A stretch of 64,000 nucleotides of DNA from Leeia speluncae (GTDB lineage: Bacteria; Pseudomonadota; Gammaproteobacteria; Burkholderiales; Leeiaceae). Numbering within the stretch: the stretch's first letter is position 1; the number at the start of each line of letters is the position of its first letter. Below, in pieces: positions 53,832 through 62,575 of the stretch. The stretch spans positions 62,001 to 126,000 of the forward strand of contig NZ_JAJBZT010000003.1 in assembly GCF_020564625.1 (NCBI RefSeq), given 5' to 3'. The notes under the pieces are model-generated. The model saw only the letters and a list, made by a program, of their open reading frames with translations, ran no database searches and had not been told where the DNA came from. The position numbers and the translations under genes were made by a program.

Positions 53832-54422
53832 TTAAGCTCCCTTACCGTCATCGCCAACTAGCAAGGTAGAGCCAGATAGCTTGTATGGTGGAATTTCAAG
53901 GTTGATTGGTGCAGGAGAACCTGAGAACACTCGACCAGCCAAGTCAAAGCGAGAGCCGTGACATGGACACAAGAAACCGCCCTGCCAATCTGCGCCTAAA
54001 TCAGCTGGGCCGATTTCTTTACGCAAGGTTGGTGAACAGCCCAAGTGCGTACAGACACCTAATGCAACGAAGATCTCTGGTTTAACAGAGCGAAGCTCAT
54101 TCTTTGCATAATCTGGCTGCTGAGGTTGCTCAGACTTTGGATCTGTCAACTTTGCATCCAATGTAGGCAGTGCTGCCAACATTTCTGGTGTGCGATTAAG
54201 CACCCATACAGGTTTACCACGCCATTCAACTACCAGCAATTGACCCGGTTCGATCTTACTGATATCTACTTCCACAGGTGCACCAGCAGCTTTTGCTCGT
54301 GCACTAGGGAACCAACTGGCCACAAAAGGGGTCGCAACCCCAGCTACCGCAGCTCCACCCAGCACACCTGATGCGGTGAGTAGGAACCGGCGTTTTCCAC
54401 TATCAACTACTTGATTGCTCAT
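53832..54422 (-). CDS. petA: Rieske iron-sulfur subunit of the bc1 complex
   Basis: The 196-residue protein has a Tat-like uncleaved anchor ([31 protein letters not shown]). The [2Fe-2S] motifs are CTHLGC (Cys124, His126, Cys129) and CPCHGSRFD (Cys152, Cys154, His155), the standard box I and box II. It is the first gene of petABC, with its promoter presumably in the 105-bp upstream spacer. Confidence 0.96.
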   Translation of the reverse strand: MSNQVVDSGKRRFLLTASGVLGGAAVAGVATPFVASWFPSARAKAAGAPVEVDISKIEPGQLLVVEWRGKPVWVLNRTPEMLAALPTLDAKLTDPKSEQPQQPDYAKNELRSVKPEIFVALGVCTHLGCSPTLRKEIGPADLGADWQGGFLCPCHGSRFDLAGRVFSGSPAPINLEIPPYKLSGSTLLVGDDGKGA

Positions 54423-54527
54423 CGCTCGTTATCCCGCCATGATCTAAAACTTTTCTATTCTAACGCAAAGCAGAGGCCTTATTAAACCTCTGTCGACCAT
54501 TTTTGCGACAATTTGTCACAAAGTTAA

Positions 54528-55067
54528 TCAATCTCTGCTGCTTTTTCCTGAAACAGGCACCCCTGAACGTAATGCACGAATCGCATCGTTTACGTTATAA
54601 ACGATAATTCGGCCTGGGCAGAAAAAGTCATCATACAAAACATTCAACTGTCTGTTGATGGCCCACTTCTTAAAAAACACCCACTGATTATTTCTTGGTT
54701 CTCGCCATGTTTTACTGCGATCATCACCAATCGCATACAATTTTTGTTCTCGAGTAGAACAGCGCATACCTTCCCGAGTAACGTTTACCGCTCCATTTTC
54801 GCTGACAACTTTTAGCGTGTAATGCATCACGCCATCTTTTGTCCCCTCCAAACTTTTTGCATCAATGTAAAAAGTATTGGTAGTCGCTGAGGTCACAAAA
54901 AAAGGAAGCCACTCACCTGCCTCTGGATACGCAGGCAATGTACTTTTCACTTCTTCCCAAGGGACGTCATCTGGTTGCTCTAAATCAGCCTCATCTTCAG
55001 CATGCAAAGACAAGATGGTGCATGCCGCCAATAATGAAAAGATCCAACGTTTCCAAGCCAACCGCAT
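54528..55067 (-). CDS. CNP1-like family protein
   Basis: The protein has 179 residues from the ATG at 55067, preceded by AAGGAG that overlaps the ychF stop; an ATG five codons upstream overlaps that stop. A signal peptide ends near LHA. The mature part (GEWLPFFVTSATTNTFYIDAKSL, FFKKWAINRQLNVLYDDFFCPGRI) matches the CNP1 family (PF08750) of betaproteobacteria, an exported protein of unknown role. It is coupled to ychF. Confidence 0.85.
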   Translation of the reverse strand: MRLAWKRWIFSLLAACTILSLHAEDEADLEQPDDVPWEEVKSTLPAYPEAGEWLPFFVTSATTNTFYIDAKSLEGTKDGVMHYTLKVVSENGAVNVTREGMRCSTREQKLYAIGDDRSKTWREPRNNQWVFFKKWAINRQLNVLYDDFFCPGRIIVYNVNDAIRALRSGVPVSGKSSRD

Positions 55068-55081
55068 GCACAACTCCTTCA

Positions 55082-56173
55082 TTAGACGTTGAACAAGAAG
55101 TTCATTACGTCACCATCATTAACGATATATTCTTTGCCTTCTGCACGCATTTTTCCGGCTTCTTTAGCGCCTTGCTCACCTTTGAAAGTGATAAAGTCAT
55201 TAAAACTAATGGTTTGCGCACGGATAAAGCCACGCTCGAAATCGGTATGAATCACACCAGCCGCTTGTGGTGCGGTATCGCCAATTCGAATCGTCCAGGC
55301 TCTAACTTCTTTTACACCAGCAGTGAAATAGGTTTGTAGCCCAAGCAACTGGTACGCTGCACGGATCAAGCGATTTAAACCAGGCTCTTCTAGACCTAGC
55401 TCCGCCAAGAAGTCGGCTTTATCGGCATCCTCTAGCTCGGCAATGTCTGCCTCAATGGCGGCACAAACAGCAACCACTGGTGCACCTTCTGACTTAGCAA
55501 GCTCAGCCACACGGTCTAGTAGCGGGTTATTTTTGAAACCATCTTCAGCCACGTTTGCAACGTACATCGCTGGTTTAATCGTTAACAGGCATAGCGGTTT
55601 GATGAGTAATTTTTCTTCATCAGATAGACCGGCCGAACGCGCTGGTTTACCTTCATTTAAATGCGGCAGTAGTTTTTCAAGGATTGCGACTAACTTTTGC
55701 GCATCTTTGTCACCTGACTTTGCTTTTTTGGCATCGCGGTGGATCGTACGCTCCACAGCAGTCAAATCTGCTAGTGCTAGCTCCGTTAGAATAACTTCAA
55801 TATCAGAGATGGGATCAACCTTACCTGCAACGTGAACAATGTTGTCGTCCTCGAAACAGCGCACCACGTTGACGATTGCATCGGTCTCACGAATATTGGC
55901 AAGAAACTGGTTACCCAATCCTTCACCTTTACTTGCACCAGCAACAAGACCTGCAATATCCACAAACTCAACAATTGCAGGCACAACGCGTTGTGGATTA
56001 ATGATGGCAGATAATTGATCTAGACGAGGATCAGGAACTTCAACCACGCCAACGTTTGGCTCGATGGTACAGAACGGGTAGTTAGCCGCTTCGATGCCCG
56101 CTTTCGTTAACGCATTAAAAAGAGTGGATTTACCTACGTTTGGCAGGCCAACAATACCGCATTTCAGACTCAT
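55082..56173 (-). CDS. ychF: Redox-regulated ATPase YchF (OLA1 family)
   Basis: The 363-residue P-loop protein has G1 [14 protein letters not shown] (residues 8-21), switch and DxxG-like [20 protein letters not shown], and a C-terminal TGS domain ([29 protein letters not shown]). It binds ATP rather than GTP and associates with ribosomes in oxidative-stress control. Its length is standard. Confidence 0.97.
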   Translation of the reverse strand: MSLKCGIVGLPNVGKSTLFNALTKAGIEAANYPFCTIEPNVGVVEVPDPRLDQLSAIINPQRVVPAIVEFVDIAGLVAGASKGEGLGNQFLANIRETDAIVNVVRCFEDDNIVHVAGKVDPISDIEVILTELALADLTAVERTIHRDAKKAKSGDKDAQKLVAILEKLLPHLNEGKPARSAGLSDEEKLLIKPLCLLTIKPAMYVANVAEDGFKNNPLLDRVAELAKSEGAPVVAVCAAIEADIAELEDADKADFLAELGLEEPGLNRLIRAAYQLLGLQTYFTAGVKEVRAWTIRIGDTAPQAAGVIHTDFERGFIRAQTISFNDFITFKGEQGAKEAGKMRAEGKEYIVNDGDVMNFLFNV

Positions 56174-56300
56174 AATTAAACCTATACTGAGATCAGATTA
56201 GTTTTCTAAACTTGCTATCTGACAGTTCATCATCACCCATTGTGGGGCGGAGATTTTTCAAATAGCGAGATTGTACACTGCCGAGATTAGGAACCCCAAA

Positions 56301-56329
56301 AAAAAATGGCGAGAACTCTCGCCATTTTT
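56301..56329 (-). terminator. Terminator after the polyamine-type ABC operon
   Basis: AAAAATGGCGAG and CTCGCCATTTTT form a 12-bp perfect stem with an AACT loop. It lies 41 nt after the second permease gene and ends that transcript. Confidence 0.88.
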
Positions 56330-56369
56330 AGTTTTTTACGCAATCAATTAGATGAGAAAAACCTGCTAA

Positions 56370-57191
56370 TTACGCTGACGTTCTCATTTTTTCACTGCGC
56401 CCACGCAACCACTCTAGCGTTAACAGCATCACCACTGAGAAAGCGATCAAGATCGTCGCTACGGCAGCAATCGCTGGGCTAATGTTCTCGCGGATACCGC
56501 CAAACATTTGGCGTGGTAGCGTTACTTGTTGTGGTCCGGCCAAGAATAACGTCACCACCACTTCATCAAACGAGGTAGCAAAGGCAAATAGCGCGCCAGA
56601 AATCACCCCCGGTGCAATTAGCGGCAATGTCACCTTAAAGAAGGTAGTTAAGGGATCTGCACCTAGGCTTGCCGCAGCTCTCGTCAAGTTTCGATTAAAA
56701 CTTTGCAAGGTTGCAGTTACCGTAATAATCACAAATGGAACACCTAGAGCAGCATGAACCAAAATCAGTGATAGGTAGCTATTAGACATACCTAGTGGAG
56801 CAAAGAACAAATAAGTTGCCACACCCACAATCACTACCGGCACTACCATTGGTGAAATCAGGATACTCATTAATAGTGACTTACCGCGGAACTCTGCACG
56901 AGTCAAACCGACAGATGCCATTGTTCCCAATACCATGGCAACAAACGTTGCCGCTGGTGCAATGATCAAACTATTTTTTAGAGAGCGCATCCATTCGGCC
57001 GAGTTAAAAAACTCGGCATACCAACGTAATGACACACCTTGCAGCGGATACACAAGGAATGAACCACCATTAAAAGATAATGGAACAATCACCAAGATTG
57101 GTAGTATTAAAAATAAAACAACTAGTGTACAAAGAACACGGAATCCCCAGTACCAAATCCGTTCAATCGGGGTTGCATAAGGCTGTAACAT
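56370..57191 (-). CDS. ABC importer permease, PotI/PotC-like
   Basis: The 273-residue permease has six spans and the EAA coupling loop RAAASLGADPLTTFFKVTLPLI. It matches polyamine importer permeases (PotC/PotI/SpuH). It is last in the operon, 14 bp after the partner permease. With PotH-like and the ATPase it should form the membrane core. Confidence 0.9.
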   Translation of the reverse strand: MLQPYATPIERIWYWGFRVLCTLVVLFLILPILVIVPLSFNGGSFLVYPLQGVSLRWYAEFFNSAEWMRSLKNSLIIAPAATFVAMVLGTMASVGLTRAEFRGKSLLMSILISPMVVPVVIVGVATYLFFAPLGMSNSYLSLILVHAALGVPFVIITVTATLQSFNRNLTRAAASLGADPLTTFFKVTLPLIAPGVISGALFAFATSFDEVVVTLFLAGPQQVTLPRQMFGGIRENISPAIAAVATILIAFSVVMLLTLEWLRGRSEKMRTSA

Positions 57192-57205
57192 GTTGATTTC
57201 CTTTC

Positions 57206-58468
57206 TTAGCCCAGACGTAGACGGTTAGCACCAACCAACCAGCTATACACAATATATAGAATCAGCGTTGCACCGAATAACAAGCCACCTAGCGCTGTCG
57301 CCATACCCCAGTTAATGGTTGTATTGGTATAGAACGCAACAAAGTAACTCACCATTTGATCATTCGGGCTACCTAACAACGCTGGCGTAATGTAGTAACC
57401 AATCGACATGATGAACACTAGCAAACCACCTGCCGCAACACCTGCGACGGTTTGAGGAAAATAAACTTTCCAGAAAGCTGAGAATGGATGACTTCCCAAT
57501 GAGATCGCTGCACGTAAGTACGTTGGCGAAATTCCTTTCATGACACTGTAAATAGGCAGAATCATGAATGGCATTAAGATATGTACCATGGAGATGTATA
57601 CACCCACACGGTTAAATACCAACTGAAGTGGTTGATCAATAATACCCAAAGAGATTAGGAATGAGTTGATCAGACCGCCAGACTGTAGCAACACGATCCA
57701 AGCGGCAACACGCACTAGTACAGATGTCCAGAATGGTAACAGTACGCAAATCATCAACAAGTTAGATTTGCGTGTTGGTAGCGTTGCCAATAAGTACGCC
57801 ACTGGATATGAGAATACTAGACACAAAATCGTTACCACAAAGCTCATCCACAAGGTACGAGCAAATACATCTAGGTAAATCGCTTGTTCTGGCTCTGCTT
57901 TTACAATCTGTCCTTGCTCATCAACTTTATGATCAAGAGACGCTAACAGATAGTAAGAGGTGTAAGGCGAGGCATTACGACGAATTACTTGCCAGTAAGA
58001 CGGATCGCCCCAACGCTCATCTAGCTCTAGCAATGCCGCTTTCACAGAAGCTGGCTTAGGATCTAGCGGTAATGCACGAGCCGTTTTGTTTACCAAACTG
58101 CGATAGCCAGGTAATTCAGTATTTAGACGCTTGCCTAGATCACCCATGGTTTGGTTATCGTAAGCAATTTGAAGATCTGCAATCAATGACGCATAGACAT
58201 TTTCAGCAGGTAACCCCTTGCCATCCCAAGCAGAAATTGCTGCCGATGTCTTTGGCAAAGCATCATGTACTTCAGGATTGTCTACACTCTTTTTAAGCAT
58301 GGCCACGAGTGGCATGACAAAAACGAGCACTAAAAAGATTGCTAGCGGTGCAATCAGTGCCAGTGACTTAAAACGGTTTAAACGCTCAGCACGATGCAGC
58401 TGAGTTTTTAAAGGTACGCCGTCTACGGTAAGAATGGGTGCGTTTTGCGCAGCATTCGTTGTCATCAT
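57206..58468 (-). CDS. ABC importer permease, PotH/PotB-like, with long periplasmic insert
   Basis: The 420-residue permease is longer than PotH (about 317). The first span is followed by a large polar insert of about 130 residues (residues 58-190, Asp/Lys/Pro-rich, DIEV-type helices such as VKAALLELDERWGDPSYWQV). The rest is standard, with the EAA-type loop LRAAISLGSHPFSAFWKVYFPQ. The insert may interact with the binding proteins. It lies between the second binding protein and PotI-like. Confidence 0.88.
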   Translation of the reverse strand: MMTTNAAQNAPILTVDGVPLKTQLHRAERLNRFKSLALIAPLAIFLVLVFVMPLVAMLKKSVDNPEVHDALPKTSAAISAWDGKGLPAENVYASLIADLQIAYDNQTMGDLGKRLNTELPGYRSLVNKTARALPLDPKPASVKAALLELDERWGDPSYWQVIRRNASPYTSYYLLASLDHKVDEQGQIVKAEPEQAIYLDVFARTLWMSFVVTILCLVFSYPVAYLLATLPTRKSNLLMICVLLPFWTSVLVRVAAWIVLLQSGGLINSFLISLGIIDQPLQLVFNRVGVYISMVHILMPFMILPIYSVMKGISPTYLRAAISLGSHPFSAFWKVYFPQTVAGVAAGGLLVFIMSIGYYITPALLGSPNDQMVSYFVAFYTNTTINWGMATALGGLLFGATLILYIVYSWLVGANRLRLG

Positions 58469-58492
58469 TGAATCTCCAATGCGTTTTGAAAT

Positions 58493-59530
58493 TTACTTCG
58501 CAGCAACCCAGCTGCTAAAACGCTTTTCCAGCTTATCGCCGTAAAGAGCCCAGAACACTACATCGAGTGAAATGCCCTGAACCATGTTGGCAGGCGAAGT
58601 GGGCAAATCCGCCTGAAACTTACTTTTCACTTTCGGAATGGCATCATAAAGCGTTGGACCATAACTCATTGCTTCTGCAAATACCGCTTGGCGCTCAGGC
58701 TTTAGTGCCGATTCCAAGAACTTCAGCGCAGCTTCACGATTTGGACTACCTTTGACAATTGCCCAGCTGTCGAAATCGTAAATAGAGTCATGCCAAACGG
58801 CTTGGATAGGCACACCCTTTTGCTTTGCTAACGCAACGCGTCCGCTATATGCAGTTGATGCACTTACTTGACCTGCCTGCAACCATTGTTGCGGCTGATC
58901 GCCAGCTTCCCACCAAACAATATTTGGTTTTAGTTGCTGTAGTTTTCTAAAGGCCCGGTCCACGCCATCAGCCGTAGAGAGCACTTCATAAATTTGATTT
59001 GGCTTTACGCCATCGGCAAGCAAGGCAAATTCAAGGTTATATTTCGCCCCTTTACGCATACCACGCTTACCTGGAAACTTTTTCACATCCCAGAACTGAG
59101 CCCAGTCTTTCGGCGTATTCGCGCCATTTTTGACGGCAAGCACAGTAGACCAGACAAAAATAGCGGCTCCACAGCGGCTAACAGCACCAGGAACAAACTG
59201 AGTAGCGTTTCCTAGCTTTGTCCAACTAATTTTTTCAAAGACACCCGCTTCACAACCACGTAAAAGCTCAGGAGACTCTACCTCTACTAAATCCCAGCGA
59301 GGACTCCCGGTTTCGTGCGCCTGTTCAATTTGGCTGTAATCACCGTTATAACTAATTGCATCTACCTTAATTTTGGTAGCTGCCTGAAACGGGGTATAAA
59401 AAGCTTTAATCTGAGCCTGCTGGTTAGGGCCGCCAAACGAAACAATCGACAATGGTTCTGCAACCGCAGCATTAAGTAAGATGGAGCTTAGAATAAAACC
59501 ACTTGTTGAAACTGCTTGCCGAAAACTCAT
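58493..59530 (-). CDS. Polyamine-type periplasmic binding protein, second copy
   Basis: The 345-residue protein has a signal (about residues 1-24, ending AVA). It begins PLSIVSFGGPNQQAQIKAFY and shares about half its residues with the upstream copy, including DLVEVESPELLRGCE, FWDVKKFPGKRGMRKGAKYNLE and VVWWEAGDQPQQW-type blocks. These tandem paralogues belong to the PotD/PotF-like group 1 family. It follows a terminator-like hairpin, so it may be expressed less than the first copy. Confidence 0.88.
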   Translation of the reverse strand: MSFRQAVSTSGFILSSILLNAAVAEPLSIVSFGGPNQQAQIKAFYTPFQAATKIKVDAISYNGDYSQIEQAHETGSPRWDLVEVESPELLRGCEAGVFEKISWTKLGNATQFVPGAVSRCGAAIFVWSTVLAVKNGANTPKDWAQFWDVKKFPGKRGMRKGAKYNLEFALLADGVKPNQIYEVLSTADGVDRAFRKLQQLKPNIVWWEAGDQPQQWLQAGQVSASTAYSGRVALAKQKGVPIQAVWHDSIYDFDSWAIVKGSPNREAALKFLESALKPERQAVFAEAMSYGPTLYDAIPKVKSKFQADLPTSPANMVQGISLDVVFWALYGDKLEKRFSSWVAAK

Positions 59531-59549
59531 TTAGAAAACCCTTCCAGAG

Positions 59550-59577
59550 AAAAAACCGCCCTCCCTTAGGAGGGCGG
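59550..59577 (-). terminator. Terminator/attenuator between the tandem binding-protein genes
   Basis: CCGCCCTCC and GGAGGGCGG form a 9-bp GC-rich stem with a CTTA loop. On the minus strand a T6 run follows. It stands between the first and second binding-protein genes and should reduce downstream expression. Confidence 0.82.
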
Positions 59578-59604
59578 GATTGCAATCGCAATCAGAGGGG
59601 AAGC

Positions 59605-60642
59605 TTATTTAGAAGCCCATGCGTTAAAGCGTTGCTCTAAAGACTCGCCATAATCTGCCCAGAACACGGTATCAACGCCAACTGCGTTTTTGATGTTCTT
59701 AGGAGAGGTTGGCAAATCAGCAGCAACTGCTGGTGCTAACAAAGCCACGGCTTTCTTGTTAGAAGGACCGTAAGAGATGTTTTCAGAGTAAGTCTTCTGG
59801 TTAGCTGGTTGGCTCGCAAATCCGATGAATTTCAATGCATCTTCTTTGTTAGGTGTACCTTTTGGAATTGCCCAGTAGTCGAAGTCGTACAAGCTGCCTG
59901 CCCAAACCACTTTCAGGTTTTTACCTTCTTTAGCTGCAGCAGAAATACGGCCGTTATAAGCAGAGCTCATTACTACGTCGCCTGAAGCCAAGAATTGTGG
60001 AGGCTGAGCACCAGCTTCCCACCATTGGATGTTCGCTTTTAATTGGTCAAGCTTTTTGAATGCACGATCCACACCTTTTGGTGTAGCCAATACTTTGTAT
60101 ACGTCTTTTGGTGCAACGCCATCAGCCATCAAAGCGATTTCAAGGGTGTACTTAGCACCTTTACGAAGACCGCGTTTACCTGGGTACTTTTTCACATCCC
60201 AGAAGTCTTTCCATGAAGTAGGAGCAGCTTTTAGCTTGTCTGCGTTGTATGCCAAAGCAGTCGACCAAACAAACACACCTACTCCACATTGCTGAACAGC
60301 ACCTGGTACGAAGTCTGCTTTGTTACCGATTTTTGAGTAGTCTAGTTTTTCGAATAGACCTTCATCACAACCACGTGCTAGTTCTGGAGATTCAACTTCA
60401 ACCACATCCCAAGACACGCTTTTTGTATCGACCATGGCTTTGATTTTAGCCATTTCGCCGTTGTACTCAGAAGCTACAACATTGATGCCTTTTGCCTTGA
60501 TTGGGCCGTAGTATGCTTTCTCTTGAGCAGTTTTGTTTGCACCACCGAAAGAAATCACGGTCAGATCTTTTGCAGAAGCTGACATTGCAACCATTGCTAA
60601 TGTGGCAGCAATTACCACTGGCTTGATACTTACTTTACTCAT
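59605..60642 (-). CDS. Polyamine-type periplasmic binding protein, first copy
   Basis: The 345-residue protein has a signal ending SASA (about residue 24), then KDLTVISFGGANKTAQEKAYY. Conserved blocks include DVVEVESPELARGCDEG, FWDVKKYPGKRGLRKGAKYTLE and QWWEAGAQPPQF. It belongs to the PotD/PotF-like family. It is the second gene of the operon after the ATPase. The ligand is probably a polyamine or a related cation. Confidence 0.9.
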   Translation of the reverse strand: MSKVSIKPVVIAATLAMVAMSASAKDLTVISFGGANKTAQEKAYYGPIKAKGINVVASEYNGEMAKIKAMVDTKSVSWDVVEVESPELARGCDEGLFEKLDYSKIGNKADFVPGAVQQCGVGVFVWSTALAYNADKLKAAPTSWKDFWDVKKYPGKRGLRKGAKYTLEIALMADGVAPKDVYKVLATPKGVDRAFKKLDQLKANIQWWEAGAQPPQFLASGDVVMSSAYNGRISAAAKEGKNLKVVWAGSLYDFDYWAIPKGTPNKEDALKFIGFASQPANQKTYSENISYGPSNKKAVALLAPAVAADLPTSPKNIKNAVGVDTVFWADYGESLEQRFNAWASK

Positions 60643-60708
60643 TTACTCGCTCCTCGCTCTAAAAGGGTTGCGTTTGCAAAAAAAACAACTACTTCAGAAA
60701 CCATCCAA

Positions 60709-61806
60709 TTACAGTGGGTCTAGTGCTCTTGCGTGCTCTACAGACCAACCGATAGGAACTATGTCACCGACTTTCAGATTGTCATCTAGCTGAGCAATCG
60801 GCATCTTGACGATGAAATCAGGCTCTCCGCACACTTCCATGCGAATACGAACATGATCACCAAGATAGATAAATTCGCAGATACGTCCATTAAAACGGTT
60901 TGCACATGTTTCGCTATCTGCGTTGAACATAATGCGTTCTGGACGAATAGAAATAGAGACTGGCTGACCAACATCACCGACATTGATCTTATTGGCGTGA
61001 ACGACTTCGCCATGGGTCAGGCGTACTTGGCAGCTTGATCCATCGACGCTTTGCAACACACCGCTTAAACGGTTGTTTTCGCCAATAAAGTTTGCAACAA
61101 ATGAACTGGTAGGTGCTTCGTACAGAGCACGTGGACCATCAATCTGTTGGATATCACCGTTGTTAAACACAGCTACACGGTCAGACATTGTCAACGCTTC
61201 ACTTTGATCATGGGTAACGTACACAACAGTTACACCCAACTTTTCGTGAATGTGTTTGATTTCCATCTGCATGTGTTCACGCAATTGCTTGTCTAGCGCG
61301 CCCAATGGCTCGTCCATCAGGACCAATTGAGGCTCAAACACTAGTGCGCGAGCTAGCGCTACACGCTGCTGCTGACCACCAGACATTTGCGCTGGGTAGC
61401 GATTAGCAAACTTTTCCAACTGAACCATTGCTAATGCTTTTTTAACTTTTTCATCGACTGTCGCTGCGTCTAGCTTACGAACCTTCAATGGGAAGGCTAA
61501 GTTTTCGCCAACAGTTAAATGAGGGAACAGCGCATAGTTCTGGAAAACCATACCGATGTTACGTTTGTGAGGCGGCACATTGTTCAGTGTCTTTTCACCT
61601 AAACGAATTTCACCAGCAGTTGGTGTTTCAAAACCTGCAAGCATCATCAAACTGGTGGTTTTACCGGAACCAGATGGGCCTAACAGAGTCAAAAACTCAC
61701 CGCGGCGAATATCCAGATTTAAGCTTTTTACGATTAAGCTTTCGCCATCGTAACTTTTCTGAACATTGCGAAAACTGACAAGGATGTCTTTTGAAGTATC
61801 GGACAT
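60709..61806 (-). CDS. ABC importer ATP-binding protein, PotA/PotG-like
   Basis: The 365-residue ATPase has Walker A GPSGSGKTT, signature MSGGQQQRVALA, Walker B LVLMDEPLGALD and switch YVTHDQSEALTM, and a C-terminal TOBE domain (about 285-350, RPERIMFNADSE and FIYLGDHVRIRME) typical of PotA/PotG. It is first in the operon and lies 136 bp after a two-component regulator gene. Confidence 0.92.
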   Translation of the reverse strand: MSDTSKDILVSFRNVQKSYDGESLIVKSLNLDIRRGEFLTLLGPSGSGKTTSLMMLAGFETPTAGEIRLGEKTLNNVPPHKRNIGMVFQNYALFPHLTVGENLAFPLKVRKLDAATVDEKVKKALAMVQLEKFANRYPAQMSGGQQQRVALARALVFEPQLVLMDEPLGALDKQLREHMQMEIKHIHEKLGVTVVYVTHDQSEALTMSDRVAVFNNGDIQQIDGPRALYEAPTSSFVANFIGENNRLSGVLQSVDGSSCQVRLTHGEVVHANKINVGDVGQPVSISIRPERIMFNADSETCANRFNGRICEFIYLGDHVRIRMEVCGEPDFIVKMPIAQLDDNLKVGDIVPIGWSVEHARALDPL

Positions 61807-61942
61807 GATTGATCCATCCGGTTGATAATGGATCGTATGATGCGCTGATTACTGGATTTGCAATATCATCCAGCACGGATTTTTACCTAAGAATATAGCT
61901 GACGTACCTGTAGGATTTTCCCTACAGGGACAAGGGATTTAC

Positions 61943-62575
61943 TTACTTGAATAATTGATTCTGCAGTGCATAACGCACCAATTCGGCATTAGAAGTCACG
62001 CCTAATTTTTGCATTAATCGTACCTTATGTGTGCTGACTGTTTTAGCACTAATGACCAGTTGCTCTGCGATATCATTTAGATGCGCGCCTTTAACCAACC
62101 GTTCAAACACCTGCAATTCTCGTTCAGATAACGATGCATGCGCAGGACGATCCCCTGATAAACCAACCTCAAATACCAAGCGATCGGCAAGATCTGGCTC
62201 AATATATCTTCCACCAGCCGCCACCTTACGAATTGCCGCCACCAACAATGCTGGGTCACTATCTTTCGTTGTATAGCCAGATGCGCCATTCTTTAATGCC
62301 CGTGCGGCAATTTGCGCTTCATTGTGCATGGAAAGCATCAAAATAGAAGGCGGCGTAGGCAAAGCCTTCACTTTGGGGATCAACTCTACCCCGTTACAAT
62401 CCGGCATCGAGATATCTAACAATAAGACATCCGCCGCCAACTGCTTCACACGCTCCATCACCTCTTGGCCATTTGTCGCTTCACCGACAACCGTTAAATC
62501 GGGAGCAAGGCTAATCAATTGCTTTAAACCTTCTCGTACAATTTTATGATCATCTGCCACAATGACTTTAATCAT
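61943..62575 (-). CDS. NarL/FixJ-family response regulator
   Basis: The 210-residue protein has a receiver domain (VIVADDHKIVREGL, phosphoacceptor Asp54 in LLLDISMPDCNG, Lys of the TTKDSDPALL region) and a LuxR-type helix-turn-helix (LSERELQVFERLVKGAHLNDIAEQLVISAKTVSTHKVRLM). It overlaps its kinase gene by 4 nt. It may control the adjacent polyamine-type operon. Confidence 0.93.
   Translation of the reverse strand: MIKVIVADDHKIVREGLKQLISLAPDLTVVGEATNGQEVMERVKQLAADVLLLDISMPDCNGVELIPKVKALPTPPSILMLSMHNEAQIAARALKNGASGYTTKDSDPALLVAAIRKVAAGGRYIEPDLADRLVFEVGLSGDRPAHASLSERELQVFERLVKGAHLNDIAEQLVISAKTVSTHKVRLMQKLGVTSNAELVRYALQNQLFK

Noticed and set aside
54470-54489. Terminator between the petA start and the CNP1 gene (AGAGG...CCTCT)
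   Set aside because: The stem is only 5 bp with a 10-nt loop and no T-run.
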